Part shown: piece after piece, positions 1-11,625 of the stretch | Position numbering within the stretch: position 1 is the stretch's first letter | Layout of the letters: each line of letters begins with the position of its first letter | NCBI GenBank assembly: GCA_017992055.1 | Contig: JAGOPK010000012.1 | Span: 46,857-110,856 of the forward strand | From: Burkholderiaceae bacterium | GTDB taxonomy: Bacteria; Pseudomonadota; Gammaproteobacteria; Burkholderiales; Burkholderiaceae_C | Length of the DNA stretch: 64,000 bases | Direction: 5' to 3' | Notes under the pieces: model-generated | What the model was told of the DNA's origin: nothing | The model's input: only the letters and a program-made list of their open reading frames with translations | The model's database searches: none | Position numbers and translations under genes: made by a program

Positions 1-154
1 TTTTGGCCGCGGGTCTTGGTCTTGGGAAGCGCCGGGAGAAGCGCGGGGAAGTGCCCGGATCTTCGGTATACAGTGCAACCCGACATCGGCGAACATCCGC
101 GGGTCGCCTGCGCTCCTTGCAGGCAGGCCGTGGGCAGCATTCACGGTTGCAGAC

Positions 155-1876
155 TTGGACAACACCACCCTGCTTGAAAACCCGACGGCGGCCCTCTCCG
201 GTGTGGCGAGGGTGCTGGTGCATGCCGGCAAGCTTGGCAGCAAGGCCGCCGAGGACCTGGCCAAGTCGGCGCGCGAGCGCAAGATCAGCTTCATCGCCGG
301 CGTCATCGCCTCGGGCTCGGTGTCGCCGGCCGACCTGGCGCACACGCTGTCCTCGTCGCTGGCCCTGCCGCTGCTGGACCTGCAGGCGGTGGATGCCGAG
401 CGCCTGCCCAAGGGCCTGGTCGACAACAAGCTGACCCAGCAGTACCAGGTGGTGGTGCTGGGCCGGCGCGGCAACCGGCTGTTCATCGGCGGCGCCGACC
501 CCACCGACCAGGAGGTGGTCGAGCGCATCAAGTTCGCCACCCAGTTGCAGCCCGAATGGGTGGTGGTCGAGTACGACAAGCTGGCACGCCTGCTGGAGTC
601 GCAGGGCGGCAGCGCCAACGAGGCCCTGGAGGCGCTGACCTCGGAGGACTTCGAGTTCGACGTCACCGACGACGCCTCGGCGCCCGAGACCGCCGAAGTA
701 CAGACCGATGTCGAGGACGCGCCGGTGGTGCGCTTCCTGCAGAAGATGCTGATCGACGCCATCAACATGCGCGCGTCCGACCTGCACTTCGAGCCCTACG
801 AGCTGCACTACCGCGTGCGCTTCCGCGTCGATGGCGAATTGCGCGAGATCACCCAGCCGCCGCTGGCCATCAAGGAGAAGCTGGCCTCGCGCATCAAGGT
901 CATCAGCCGCCTGGACATCGCCGAGAAGCGCGTGCCGCAGGATGGCCGCATGAAGATGAAGTTCGGCAACAAGGCCATCGACTTCCGCGTCTCGACCCTG
1001 CCCACGCTGTTCGGCGAGAAGATCGTGATCCGGATCCTCGATCCGTCCAGCGCCAAGCTGGGCATCGAGGCCCTGGGCTACGAGAAGATCGAGAAGGACC
1101 GCCTGATGTCCGCCATCGTGCGGCCCTACGGCATGATCCTGGTCACCGGCCCCACCGGCTCGGGCAAGACGGTGTCGCTCTACACCTGCCTGAACATCCT
1201 CAACCAACCCGGTGTGAACATCTCCACCGTCGAGGACCCGGCCGAAATCAACCTGCCCGGCATCAACCAGGTCAATGTCAACGACCGCGCCGGCCTCAAC
1301 TTCTCGGCGGCGCTGAAGAGCTTTCTGCGCCAGGATCCGGACATCATCATGGTCGGCGAAATCCGCGACCTGGAGACCGCCGACATCGCCATCAAGGCCG
1401 CCCAGACCGGCCACATGGTGATGAGCACGCTGCACACCAACGACGCGCCGACCACGCTGACGCGGCTGTTGAACATGGGCGTGGCGCCGTTCAACATCGC
1501 CTCCAGCGTGATCCTGATCACCGCCCAGCGCCTGGCGCGCCGGCTGTGCGAGAACTGCAAGCAGCCGGCCGACTACCCGCGCGAGGCCATGCTGCGCGCC
1601 GGCTTCCAGCCCGAGGAACTGGACGGCTCCTGGAAGCCCTACCGGGCCATCGGCTGCCCGGCCTGCAACAGCGGTTACAAGGGCCGCGTCGGTCTTTACC
1701 AGGTGATGCCGATCAGCGAGGAGATCCAGCGCATCATCCTGTCCGAGGGCACGGCGATGGACATTGCCGACCAGGCCCGCAAGGAAGGCGTGCGCGATCT
1801 GCGCCAGTCCGGCCTGGTCAAGGTGCGTGCCGGCCTGACCACGCTGGAAGAAGTCATCGCGGTGACCAACCAATGA
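155..1876 (+). CDS. pilB: Type IV pilus assembly ATPase PilB
   Basis: This is the hexameric cytoplasmic ATPase that powers pilus extension by driving pilin polymerisation through PilC. The 573-aa protein has an N-terminal GspE/PilB regulatory region (about residues 20-150) and a C-terminal secretion ATPase domain. The Walker A motif GPTGSGKT is at residues 332-339, a Walker B/Asp-box segment containing DPDIIMVGEIRD starts near 394, and a zinc tetracysteine (C465, C468, C501, C504) lies near the end. Length and motifs match complete PilB. The start is TTG with no clear Shine-Dalgarno sequence; no ATG lies nearby in frame, and GTG at codon 17 is the alternative. pilC follows after 59 bases and pilD overlaps pilC, the usual betaproteobacterial order. 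No pilin gene is in the window. Confidence 0.95.
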   Translation: MDNTTLLENPTAALSGVARVLVHAGKLGSKAAEDLAKSARERKISFIAGVIASGSVSPADLAHTLSSSLALPLLDLQAVDAERLPKGLVDNKLTQQYQVVVLGRRGNRLFIGGADPTDQEVVERIKFATQLQPEWVVVEYDKLARLLESQGGSANEALEALTSEDFEFDVTDDASAPETAEVQTDVEDAPVVRFLQKMLIDAINMRASDLHFEPYELHYRVRFRVDGELREITQPPLAIKEKLASRIKVISRLDIAEKRVPQDGRMKMKFGNKAIDFRVSTLPTLFGEKIVIRILDPSSAKLGIEALGYEKIEKDRLMSAIVRPYGMILVTGPTGSGKTVSLYTCLNILNQPGVNISTVEDPAEINLPGINQVNVNDRAGLNFSAALKSFLRQDPDIIMVGEIRDLETADIAIKAAQTGHMVMSTLHTNDAPTTLTRLLNMGVAPFNIASSVILITAQRLARRLCENCKQPADYPREAMLRAGFQPEELDGSWKPYRAIGCPACNSGYKGRVGLYQVMPISEEIQRIILSEGTAMDIADQARKEGVRDLRQSGLVKVRAGLTTLEEVIAVTNQ

Positions 1877-1935
1877 ACCGCGCCACCCGCCGCCACATGG
1901 CGCGACCGCGCTGAAACCCGCGCTCCGGAGAATCG

Positions 1936-3156
1936 ATGGCGACTGCAGCAGCCGCAAAGACCATCAAGGAGATGGTCTTCGAATGGGAAGGCAAGGACAA
2001 GAACGGCAAGGTCGTGCGCGGCGAGATCCGCGCCGGCGGCGAGGCGGCGGTCAGCGCCAGCCTGCGCCGCCAGGGCATCCTGCTGACCAAGCTGAAGAAG
2101 CGCCGCAGCTCGGGCGGCCGCGCCGTCAAGCAGAAGGACATCGCCATCTTCACGCGCCAGCTGGCAACGATGATGCGCGCCGGCGTGCCGCTGCTGCAGG
2201 CCTTCGACATCGTCGGCCGAGGCGCCGCCAATCCGCGCCTGGGCAAGCTGCTGGGCGAGATCCGCTCCGATGTCGAGACCGGCACCAGCCTGTCGGCGGC
2301 CTTCCGCAAGCACCCGCAGCACTTTGATGCGCTGTACTGCAACCTGGTGGAGGCCGGCGAGACCGGCGGCATCCTGGAGCAGCTGCTCGACCGCCTGGCC
2401 ATCTACCAGGAAAAGACGCTGGCGCTGAAGGGCAAGATCAAGAGCGCGCTGATGTACCCGATCGCGGTGCTGATCGTGGCCTTCATCGTGCTGGTGGTGA
2501 TCATGATCAAGGTCATCCCGGCCTTCAAGGAGGTGTTCACCTCCTTCGGCGCCGACCTGCCCGGCCCCACCTTGCTGGTGATGGCCATGAGCGAGTTCTT
2601 CGTGCAGTGGTACCTGGTGATCTTTGGCGCGCTGGGCCTGGGCGGCTACATGTTCATGCAGACCTGGAAGCGCAGCGAGAAGATGCAGATGGTGATGGAC
2701 CGGCTGCTGCTGCGCATCCCGATCTTCGGCGACCTGATCCACAAATCGGTGATCGCACGCTGGACGCGCACGCTGGCCACGATGTTTGCCGCCGGCGTGC
2801 CCCTGGTCGAGGCGCTGGATTCGGTGGGCGGTGCCTCGGGCAATGCCGTCTATGCCGAGGCCACCGAGAAGATCCAGCGCGACGTGTCCACCGGCAGCTC
2901 GCTGACCACCTCGATGATGGGCACCGGCGCCTTTCCGAACATGGTGCTGCAGATGGCCTCGATCGGCGAGGAATCCGGCTCGCTGGACCACATGCTGGGC
3001 AAGGCGGCCGAGTTCTACGAAGAAGAGGTCGACGAGATGGTCAAGGGCCTGTCCAGCCTGATGGAGCCGCTGATCATCGTCATCCTGGGCACGCTGATCG
3101 GCGGCATCGTGGTGGCGATGTACCTGCCCATCTTCAAGATCGGCGCCGTCGTCTGA
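1936..3156 (+). CDS. pilC: Type IV pilus inner-membrane platform protein PilC
   Basis: PilC is the inner-membrane platform that couples PilB and PilT to the pilus base. The 406-aa product has two T2SSF (GspF-type) domains, about residues 70-195 and 275-396. Hydrophobic spans lie near 172-192, 226-243 and 378-400. The ATG is preceded by a purine-rich CGGAGAA ribosome site. The stop TGA shares one base with the pilD ATG, so the two are translationally coupled. Length is normal for the family and no damage is seen. Confidence 0.95.
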   Translation: MATAAAAKTIKEMVFEWEGKDKNGKVVRGEIRAGGEAAVSASLRRQGILLTKLKKRRSSGGRAVKQKDIAIFTRQLATMMRAGVPLLQAFDIVGRGAANPRLGKLLGEIRSDVETGTSLSAAFRKHPQHFDALYCNLVEAGETGGILEQLLDRLAIYQEKTLALKGKIKSALMYPIAVLIVAFIVLVVIMIKVIPAFKEVFTSFGADLPGPTLLVMAMSEFFVQWYLVIFGALGLGGYMFMQTWKRSEKMQMVMDRLLLRIPIFGDLIHKSVIARWTRTLATMFAAGVPLVEALDSVGGASGNAVYAEATEKIQRDVSTGSSLTTSMMGTGAFPNMVLQMASIGEESGSLDHMLGKAAEFYEEEVDEMVKGLSSLMEPLIIVILGTLIGGIVVAMYLPIFKIGAVV

Positions 3157-4094
3157 TGGACTGGAGCTGGCTGACCACGCCCTGGGCGCTGGGCATTCTG
3201 GGCCTGGCCATCGGCAGCTTTCTGAATGTCGTGATCCACCGCCAGCCGCGCATGCTGGAGCGCGCCTGGCTGGCCGATGCCGCCGGCTGGCTGCAGGACG
3301 AGCAGGCCATGGGCCGGGTGCTGGCCGGCGCCAAGCCGGCTCGGCTGAGCGAGCTGGTGCGCCAGGGCCAGGCCCTGCAGGCCGAGCTGGAAGCGCTGCC
3401 GGCGCTGACCCTGTCCAAGCCCCGCTCGCGCTGCCCGGCCTGCGGCCATGCCATCGCCTGGCACGAGAACATCCCGCTGCTGGGCTGGCTGCGCCTGGGC
3501 GGCAAGTGCTCGGCCTGCGGCACGCGCATCCCGGCGCGCTATCCGCTGATCGAGCTGCTCACCGGCGCGCTGTTTGCCACCGCCGCTGGGGCAGCCGCCA
3601 GCGGCGCCACCGCCCTGGTGCACTGCCTGGCGATTGCGCTGCTGATCGCCGCCGCCTTCATCGACCTGGACACCACCTTGCTGCCCGACGAGCTGACCCT
3701 GCCGCTGGCCGGCCTGGGCCTGGTGGCCGCCTGGCAGGGCTGGATTCCGGTGTCGCTGGCCGATGCCACGCTGGGCCTGGTGTTCGGCTACCTGTCGCTG
3801 TGGTCGGTGGCCACGCTGTACCGGCTGCTGCGCGGCCGCCAGGGCATGGCCGAGGGCGATTTCCGCCTGCTCGCCGGCCTGGGCGCGCTGCTGGGCTGGC
3901 AGGCGCTGCCGGCCATCATCCTGCTGTCGTCGGCGGTGGGCGCGGTGGTGGGTGTGTTCATGATCGTCGCGCGTGGCCATGGCCGCGAGGTGCCGATCCC
4001 CTTCGGCCCCTACCTGGCCGGCGGCGGATTGGCAGCGCTGTTCTTCGGCAGCCAGGCGGGTGGGCTGCTGGGCAGCCTGCTGGGCGGGCTGTGA
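3156..4094 (+). CDS. pilD: Prepilin leader peptidase / N-methyltransferase PilD
   Basis: This membrane aspartic protease cleaves type IV prepilin leaders and methylates the new N-terminal residue. The 312-aa protein carries the cytoplasmic zinc tetracysteine of full-length bifunctional enzymes (C93, C96, C118, C121) and the two aspartate sites: FIDLD with D170/D172, and EGDF with D235. Multiple hydrophobic helices follow the zinc loop. The start is set by the 1-base overlap with the pilC stop. The end overlaps the coaE GTG by 4 bases (GTGA). Everything needed for both activities seems present. Confidence 0.95.
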   Translation: MDWSWLTTPWALGILGLAIGSFLNVVIHRQPRMLERAWLADAAGWLQDEQAMGRVLAGAKPARLSELVRQGQALQAELEALPALTLSKPRSRCPACGHAIAWHENIPLLGWLRLGGKCSACGTRIPARYPLIELLTGALFATAAGAAASGATALVHCLAIALLIAAAFIDLDTTLLPDELTLPLAGLGLVAAWQGWIPVSLADATLGLVFGYLSLWSVATLYRLLRGRQGMAEGDFRLLAGLGALLGWQALPAIILLSSAVGAVVGVFMIVARGHGREVPIPFGPYLAGGGLAALFFGSQAGGLLGSLLGGL

Positions 4095-4765
4095 GCGCGC
4101 CAGGCCCCGCCGGCGGTGCGCGCCGCGCGCTGGCCATCGGCCTGACCGGCGGCATCGGCAGCGGCAAGAGCACGGTGGCCGCGGCCTGGCAGCGCCACGG
4201 CGCGGCCATCATCGACACCGATGCCATCGCCCATGCGCTGACCGCCCCCGGCGGCGCGGCCATGCCGGCGCTGCGCGCGGCCTTTGGCGAGTCCATTGCC
4301 GGCGCCGACGGCGCGCTGGACCGCGCCGCCATGCGCGCCCGGGTGTTTTCTGACCCCGACGCCAAACGCCGGCTCGAAGCCATCCTGCATCCGATGATCG
4401 GCGATGAAACCCGCCGCCAGGCCGAGGCCGCCAGCGCCGCCGGCCATCCGGTGCTGGTGTTCGACGTGCCGCTGCTGGCCGAATCGGTCAAGCCCGACGG
4501 CCGCTCGCACTGGCGCGAGCGCTGCGACCGCATCCTGGTCGTCGACTGCCCCGAGGACACCCAGGTGCAGCGCGTGATGGCCCGCTCGGGCTGGCCCGAG
4601 GACCAGGTGCGCCGCGTCATCGCCCAGCAGGCCAGCCGCGCGCGGCGCCGCGCCATCGCCGATGCGGTGATCGTCAACCACGGCCTGGACCGCGAGGCGC
4701 TGGACGCCGAGGTCGGCGCGCTGTGGCAGGCCTGGGTCCAGCCCCAGGCAGTCGCGCCCGGCTGA
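4091..4765 (+). CDS. coaE: Dephospho-CoA kinase
   Basis: CoaE phosphorylates the 3'-hydroxyl of dephospho-CoA, the last step of coenzyme A synthesis. The 224-aa protein begins with the P-loop GGIGSGKS at residues 20-27, followed by the IDTDAIAH segment and [10 protein letters not shown], both typical of CoaE. The start is GTG inside the pilD stop (GTGA overlap). About ten residues precede the usual start of homology, so an internal start cannot be excluded. coaE next to pilD is a standard arrangement in gamma- and betaproteobacteria. Confidence 0.93.
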   Translation: MSAPGPAGGARRALAIGLTGGIGSGKSTVAAAWQRHGAAIIDTDAIAHALTAPGGAAMPALRAAFGESIAGADGALDRAAMRARVFSDPDAKRRLEAILHPMIGDETRRQAEAASAAGHPVLVFDVPLLAESVKPDGRSHWRERCDRILVVDCPEDTQVQRVMARSGWPEDQVRRVIAQQASRARRRAIADAVIVNHGLDREALDAEVGALWQAWVQPQAVAPG

Positions 4766-4836
4766 GGCCGGCCCTCGCTGTGGAACAATGACCGCGAGCG
4801 GCGTGCCTGCGGCGCCGCGCGCGAGGAAGCCCGACC

Positions 4837-5598
4837 TTGGTCCTGTACGAGTACCCGTTCAACGAGAGCATGCGCACGCTGCTGCGGCTCGAGCACCTGT
4901 TCGACCGCCTGGGTCAGCTGATCGTGCGCGAGGCTGCGGTCGACCACCACTTCGCGCTGGTCACGATGTTCGAGATCATCGAGGTCGCCGCCCGCTCCGA
5001 TCTGAAGAGCGAGCTGCTCAAGGAGCTGGAGCGCCACAAGGCCCAGCTGCTGCCGCTGCGCGACAACCCGCAGATCGACGGCCAGGCGCTGGACCGCATG
5101 ATCGGCCGCCTGGATGCGGCCTTTGAAAAGCTCAATGCCCAGTCGGGCAAGGCCGGCCAGTCGCTGTCGGCCAATGAGTGGCTGATGAGCGTGAAAAGCC
5201 GCATTAGCATTCCCGGCGGCACCTGCGAATTCGACCTGCCGGCCTATTACGCCTGGCAGCAGCTGGATGCCAACCGCCGCCGCCAAGACCTGATGGGCTG
5301 GATCCACACGCTGGCGCCGCTGGCCGAGGCGCTGCAACTGCTGATGCAGCTGGTGCGCGAGACCGGCATGCCGCACAAGGTGGCCACCTCCAACGGCCAG
5401 TACCAGCAGAGCCTGCCCCAGGGCCGCAGCTACCAGCTGCTGCGCCTGCGCATCGATGCCGACGAGCACCCGGGCCTGGTGCCCGAGATCACCGGCCACC
5501 GCCTGATGGTGGCCGTGCGGCTGATGCGCGTGGACGGCGATGGCCGGCTGCGCCCGGCCGGCTGCGACAGCCATTTCGAGCTGGCGCTGTGCAGCTGA
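4837..5598 (+). CDS. zapD: Cell division protein ZapD (FtsZ-associated)
   Basis: ZapD crosslinks FtsZ filaments and stabilises the Z-ring in the cytoplasm. The 253-aa product starts VLYEYPFNE and continues MRTLLRLEHLFDRL, the family's conserved N-terminus, and has the normal length of about 250 aa. The start is TTG, chosen because it places this conserved N-terminus at the first residue and has AGGAAG about 8 bases upstream. It sits between coaE and yacG, the conserved proteobacterial order. Confidence 0.93.
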   Translation: MVLYEYPFNESMRTLLRLEHLFDRLGQLIVREAAVDHHFALVTMFEIIEVAARSDLKSELLKELERHKAQLLPLRDNPQIDGQALDRMIGRLDAAFEKLNAQSGKAGQSLSANEWLMSVKSRISIPGGTCEFDLPAYYAWQQLDANRRRQDLMGWIHTLAPLAEALQLLMQLVRETGMPHKVATSNGQYQQSLPQGRSYQLLRLRIDADEHPGLVPEITGHRLMVAVRLMRVDGDGRLRPAGCDSHFELALCS

Positions 5599-5608
5599 GG
5601 CCGGGCCG

Positions 5609-5821
5609 ATGAGCGACGCCCGCGCCGCGCCGACAGCGCGCCAGGTGCCCTGCCCGACCTGCGGCCGGCCGGCGGCTTTTTCGGCCGACAACCGCTGGCG
5701 CCCGTTCTGCAGCGAGCGCTGCCGCGGCGTGGACCTGGGCGCCTGGGCCGCAGAGCGCTACCGCGTGGCCGCCCCGCCCAGCACCGTCGACGACGAGGAT
5801 GGACCCGGCAGCGCCGGCTGA
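5609..5821 (+). CDS. yacG: DNA gyrase inhibitor / zinc-binding protein YacG
   Basis: YacG is a small zinc protein that in E. coli binds GyrB and inhibits gyrase. The 70-aa product has the Zn site CPTC (C15, C18) and C34...C38 in the FCSERC segment, followed by the conserved DLGAWA. It lies 10 bases after zapD, and its last 23 bases overlap the start of the next gene in another frame. Codon use is normal for the window. Confidence 0.92.
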   Translation: MSDARAAPTARQVPCPTCGRPAAFSADNRWRPFCSERCRGVDLGAWAAERYRVAAPPSTVDDEDGPGSAG

Positions 5822-8800
5822 TCCGCCCCGCCGCCGCTGGCCACGCCGCCTGGCCGCGGCCGCCGCGCTGCTGGCCGCCCTGGCCGCGGCCCTCCTGTGG
5901 GGCCTGCCGCCGCTGCTGTCGGCCTGGCTGCAGCGCGAGCTGCCGGCCCAGCTCGGCCAGCGCCTGGGCCGCACGGTCAGCGTGGACGCGGTGCGCGTGG
6001 TGCCCTGGCGGCTGGCGCTGGAGATCGACGGGCTGAGCATCGCCGCGGCCACGCCGGACCGTCCCCCCACGTTGCAGCTGCAGCGGCTGGTGCTGGACCT
6101 GGCGTGGCAGTCGCTGCACCGGCGTGCGCCGGTGGTCGAAGCGCTGGCACTGCAGGCGCCGCGCCTGCAGCTGCGCCGCGAGGCCGACGGCCGGCTGGAC
6201 ATCGCCGATGTGCTGCAGCGGCTGACGGCCGGGCCGGCAACGGCGGCGACGGATGCCGAGCCGGCGCGCTTCGCGCTCTACAACCTGCGGCTCAGCGACG
6301 GCGAGCTGCGGCTGGACGACCGTGTCAGCGGCCAGGTGCAGCACATCAGCGCCCTGCAGCTGGCCCTGCCCTTTCTGTCCAACTTTCCGGCCGACGTGGA
6401 GGTGCACACCGAGCCGCAGCTGAGCCTGCGGCTCAATGGCACGGCCCTCAGCGGCCAGGCCCGGGCCCTGCCCTTTTCCCGCAGCCGCCAGGGCGAGCTG
6501 ACGCTGCAGCTGCAGCGCCTGGACCTCGCGCCCTGGCTGGCCTACCAGCCGGCGACGCTGCCGCTGCGCCTGCAGCGCGGCCAGCTGTCCGGCCAGCTGG
6601 CGCTGCGCTTCAGCCAGCCCTCCGAGCCAGCCGACGGCGCGCCGCAGCTGACCCTGCGCGGCGAGCTGGCGCTGGAGGATGGGGCGCTGGGCGCCGGCCA
6701 TGCGCCGCTGCTGAGCTGGCAGCGCCTGCAGCTGGGCCTGGCCGATGTGCAGCCGCTGGCGCGGCGCATCCAGCTGGGCATGCTGCGCCTGGACGGCCTG
6801 CAGCTGGACCTGCTGCGCGAGCGCGACGGCCGCCTGCAGCTGCAGCGTCTGTTGGCCGGGGCCGGGGCCGAGGCCGGGCCGGCCACGCCGGCGCCGCAGC
6901 CACAGCCCGCGCCGGCCGCCGCCTGGCAGCTCGGGTTGCAGGCGCTGCAGATCGCCGACGCCCAGATCGCCTGGCGCGATGCCAGCCTGCCCGGCCAGCC
7001 GGCCTGGCAGGCGCGATCGCTGGCGCTGCAGGCCGGCCCGCTGGGCTGGCCGCTGGCCGCGCCGGTGCCGCTCAGGCTGTCGGCCGCGCTGTGGCACCAG
7101 GGCCAGGACATCGGCGGTGTGCAGCTGCAGGGCCAGGCCGATCCGCGCAGCGCGGCGCTGGAGCTGGAGCTGCAGGGCCTGGCCCTGGCCGCGGCCCGCC
7201 CCTGGCTGGCGCCCTGGCTGAAGGCACGGCTGGACGGCCGGCTGTCGGCGCGCGCCAGCCTGCAGGCCCGGCTGGGCGACAGCGCGCCCCAGCTGAGCCT
7301 GGACCTGCAGCAGGCCCGGCTGGACCGGCTCAGCCTGCGGCCGTCCGATGGCGGCACGCCGCTGCGCCTGGCGCAGTTGGCGCTGGGCGCGTCGCGGCTG
7401 GACCTGGCGACGCGCCAGATCCAACTGGGCCGCCTGGCCCTGTCGCAACCGCAACTGCAGCTGCACCGCGATGCCCAGGACCGCTGGAACTGGCAGGACT
7501 GGCTGGTCCCGCCCGCCAACACCCCCCAGCCCGCGGCCGGCGACCGCGACCGCGGGCCGGACTGGCGGCTGAGCCTGGCCGAGCTGGCGGTGGACGGCGG
7601 CCGCCTGCGGTTCAGCGACGCCAGCGTCGCCGCCAGTGCCACCCTGGCCGAGGACGAGGCCCCGGCTGCGGCCGGCGCAGTGGCCACGCTGGCGCTGGAC
7701 AGCCTGCGCCTGCGGCTGCGCCAGGCCGCATGGCCGCCGCTGCCCGGCCGCGACTGGCCGCTGGAGCTGTCGCTGCGCACCGCGCCGGCCGGCCAGCTGC
7801 GCTGGAGCGGCCGGCTGGGCCTACAGGGCCTGCAGCCCGGATCGCCTCCGACGCTGGCCCGCGTCGACGGCCGCCTGCAGCTGCAGCGCCTGCCGCTGCA
7901 GCGCGCCGAGCCCTGGCTGGCCGAGGCCCTGGGCCCGCTGACCCTGCTGCGCGCCGAGGCCGGGCTGGACGCCCGGCTCAGCGCCCGCCAGGGCGCCCAG
8001 GGCTGGCAGCTGCAGGCGCGCTCGGACCTGCAGCTCAACGAGCTGCAGCTGCACACCCGGCCCGAGGCCGGCGGCCGGCTGGACGCCGGCAGCGAGCTGC
8101 TGAGCTGGGAGTCGCTGCGCCTGGACGGCCTGCAGCTGACGCTGGCGCCGCCGGCACGGCCACGGCTGGACCTGGCGGCGGCCGAGCTGCGCGCCTTCTA
8201 CAGCCGACTGGTGATCACCGAGGACGGCCGCTTCAATCTGCGCGACGTGGCGGGCGAGCCGCAGGCCGCGGCCCGCACCGAGGCCGAGACGTCGGCCGCC
8301 GCACCACCCGCCGCCGCGGCCAGCGGCCCGGCCCTGCCGCTGGACCTGGCCGTCGGCGGCATCCGCCTGGTCGATGGCCGCGTTGATTTCACCGACCGCT
8401 TCATCCGCCCCAACTACAGCGCGCGGCTCAGTGCGCTGAACGGCACGATCGGCGCCTTCCGCAGTGACAGCCCCGAGATGGCCACGCTGGCCCTGTCCGG
8501 CCGCGCCGCCGACACCGCCGCGCTGGAGATCAGCGGCCAGATCAACCCCAGCACCCAGCCACCGGCGCTGGACCTGCGCGCCAGGGCCAGCGGGCTGGAG
8601 CTGGCGCCGCTGTCGCCCTATGCCGGCAAATACGCCGGCTATGGCATCGAGCGTGGCAAGCTGAGCCTGGACCTGGCCTACAAGATCGAGCCCGACGGCC
8701 GGCTGCAGGCCGACCACCGCCTGGTGCTGGACCAGCTGACCTTCGGCCAGCGCGTGGACTCGCCCGATGCCACCTCGCTGCCGGTGCGCCTGGCCGTGGC

Positions 8801-9536
8801 CCTGCTGGCCGACCGCCATGGCGTGATCGACCTGAACCTGCCGGTGGGCGGCAGCCTCAGCGATCCGCAGTTCAGCATCGGCGGCATCGTGCTCAAGCTG
8901 ATCGTCAACCTGATCGGCAAGGCCCTGACCGCGCCGTTTGCCCTGCTGTCCGGCGGCGGCGGGCCCGACCTGAGCCAGGTCGGCTTCGTGGCCGGCACCA
9001 ACCGCCCCACGGCCGAAGGTGAAGCCAGCCTGGACCGCGTGGCCCAGGCCCTGCTGGACCGGCCGGCGCTGACCATGACCGTGGCAGGCGCCGCCGACCC
9101 GGTCGGCGAGCGCGAGGCCTGGCAGCAGGCGGCGCTGGAGCAGCGCCTGCAGGCCGAGCGGCGGCGCCAGCGGCTGCGCGCCGGCCAGGCCGTCGACGAC
9201 ATGGCCGCAGCGGCCATCACCGGCGACGAACGCCAGCGCCTGCTGCGCGAGCTGTACCGCCAGACGCCACTGCCCGACCGGCCGCGCAACCTGATCGGCC
9301 AGCTCAAGGAACTGCCGGCGCCGGAGATGGAGGCGCGGCTGAAGGCGGCGCTGCTGGTCAGCACCGAGGTCGCGCGCGAGCTGGCCCTGCAGCGCGGCCT
9401 GGCCGTGCGCGACGCGCTGGTGGCGCGTGGCCTGCCGCCGTCGCGGCTGTTCCTGGGCGCGCCGCGGCTGCGCGCCGCTACCGAGGACGAGGCCACCTGG
9501 CAACCGCGGGTCGAGCTGAGCCTGGCCCTGCCGTGA
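5799..9536 (+). CDS. Large AsmA-like DUF748 protein
   Basis: This 1245-aa protein has one N-terminal membrane span (about residues 17-37) and then a very long periplasmic region of AsmA/DUF748 type. The segment around residues 940-1000, with LELAPLSPYAGKYAGYGIE, is characteristic of DUF748. The C-terminal third ends in a region resembling an OmpA-like fold (VDDMAAAAI to VELSLALP). AsmA-like giants such as TamB, YhdP and YdbH move phospholipids between membranes. A similar role is inferred here and is not shown. The protein is unusually rich in Leu and Gln, with many LQLQRL-like stretches that reflect CTGCAG-rich DNA. It starts inside yacG (23-base overlap) and ends 11 bases before the groE promoter. 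Confidence 0.85.
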   Translation: MDPAAPADPPRRRWPRRLAAAAALLAALAAALLWGLPPLLSAWLQRELPAQLGQRLGRTVSVDAVRVVPWRLALEIDGLSIAAATPDRPPTLQLQRLVLDLAWQSLHRRAPVVEALALQAPRLQLRREADGRLDIADVLQRLTAGPATAATDAEPARFALYNLRLSDGELRLDDRVSGQVQHISALQLALPFLSNFPADVEVHTEPQLSLRLNGTALSGQARALPFSRSRQGELTLQLQRLDLAPWLAYQPATLPLRLQRGQLSGQLALRFSQPSEPADGAPQLTLRGELALEDGALGAGHAPLLSWQRLQLGLADVQPLARRIQLGMLRLDGLQLDLLRERDGRLQLQRLLAGAGAEAGPATPAPQPQPAPAAAWQLGLQALQIADAQIAWRDASLPGQPAWQARSLALQAGPLGWPLAAPVPLRLSAALWHQGQDIGGVQLQGQADPRSAALELELQGLALAAARPWLAPWLKARLDGRLSARASLQARLGDSAPQLSLDLQQARLDRLSLRPSDGGTPLRLAQLALGASRLDLATRQIQLGRLALSQPQLQLHRDAQDRWNWQDWLVPPANTPQPAAGDRDRGPDWRLSLAELAVDGGRLRFSDASVAASATLAEDEAPAAAGAVATLALDSLRLRLRQAAWPPLPGRDWPLELSLRTAPAGQLRWSGRLGLQGLQPGSPPTLARVDGRLQLQRLPLQRAEPWLAEALGPLTLLRAEAGLDARLSARQGAQGWQLQARSDLQLNELQLHTRPEAGGRLDAGSELLSWESLRLDGLQLTLAPPARPRLDLAAAELRAFYSRLVITEDGRFNLRDVAGEPQAAARTEAETSAAAPPAAAASGPALPLDLAVGGIRLVDGRVDFTDRFIRPNYSARLSALNGTIGAFRSDSPEMATLALSGRAADTAALEISGQINPSTQPPALDLRARASGLELAPLSPYAGKYAGYGIERGKLSLDLAYKIEPDGRLQADHRLVLDQLTFGQRVDSPDATSLPVRLAVALLADRHGVIDLNLPVGGSLSDPQFSIGGIVLKLIVNLIGKALTAPFALLSGGGGPDLSQVGFVAGTNRPTAEGEASLDRVAQALLDRPALTMTVAGAADPVGEREAWQQAALEQRLQAERRRQRLRAGQAVDDMAAAAITGDERQRLLRELYRQTPLPDRPRNLIGQLKELPAPEMEARLKAALLVSTEVARELALQRGLAVRDALVARGLPPSRLFLGAPRLRAATEDEATWQPRVELSLALP

Positions 9537-9547
9537 TGCCTGCCCTC

Positions 9548-9575
9548 TTGAAAGCCCGGGGCCGATCCCTATAAT
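9548..9575 (+). promoter_or_regulatory. groESL promoter (sigma-70-like with heat-shock-like features)
   Basis: TTGAAA at 9548-9553 and a perfect TATAAT at 9570-9575 are 16 bases apart, so this is a good housekeeping promoter. The same stretch also reads CTTGAAA then CCCTATAAT, which resembles the sigma-32 consensus CTTGAA / CCCCATNT, so either or both sigma factors may use it. Confidence 0.75.
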
Positions 9576-9582
9576 TGCCTTG

Positions 9583-9609
9583 CTAGCACTCGCATGGCTT
9601 GAGTGCTAA
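9583..9609 (+). promoter_or_regulatory. CIRCE operator (HrcA binding site)
   Basis: The inverted repeat CTAGCACTC - 9 bases - GAGTGCTAA differs from the CIRCE consensus (TTAGCACTC-N9-GAGTGCTAA) at one base. It lies just downstream of the -10 box and in the groES leader, the position where HrcA represses groESL in many bacteria. The ribosome site AAGGAG follows at 9631-9636. Confidence 0.93.
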
Positions 9610-9641
9610 CAACCAATTCCCCGATCCCCCAAGGAGATACG

Positions 9642-9932
9642 ATGAAACTGCGTCCGTTGCACGATCGAGTGATCGTCAAGCGCCTGGAAAACGAAACCAA
9701 GACCGCCTCGGGCATCGTCATCCCCGACAACGCCGCCGAGAAGCCGGATCAAGGCGAAGTGCTGGCCGTCGGCCCGGGCAAGCGCAACGACAAGGGTGAC
9801 TTCATTGCCCTGAACGTGGCCGTTGGTGACCGCGTGCTGTTCGGCAAGTACAGCGGCCAGACCGTCAAGGTCGATGGCGACGAACTGCTGGTGATGCGCG
9901 AAGAAGACCTCTTCGCCGTGGTTTCCAAGTAA
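9642..9932 (+). CDS. groES: Co-chaperonin GroES
   Basis: GroES is the 10-kDa lid of the GroEL chamber. The 96-aa protein begins [14 protein letters not shown], contains the mobile loop ([12 protein letters not shown]) and ends [13 protein letters not shown] at 9642 has a strong AAGGAG ribosome site; an earlier in-frame TTG at 9603 lies inside the CIRCE arm and is rejected. groEL follows 39 bases later in the same operon. Controlled by the promoter and CIRCE upstream. Confidence 0.98.
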   Translation: MKLRPLHDRVIVKRLENETKTASGIVIPDNAAEKPDQGEVLAVGPGKRNDKGDFIALNVAVGDRVLFGKYSGQTVKVDGDELLVMREEDLFAVVSK

Positions 9933-11618
<1,686 letters not shown>

Positions 11619-11625
11619 GCCCGGA

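Noticed and set aside
3-434. Small plus-strand frame overlapping the start of pilB
   Set aside because: Arg/Ser/Pro-rich with no homology; it overlaps pilB in another frame.
5430-7466. Long minus-strand open frame opposite DUF748
   Set aside because: Composition is almost only Gln, Arg, Leu and Ala, the shadow of CTGCAG-rich codons on the other strand.
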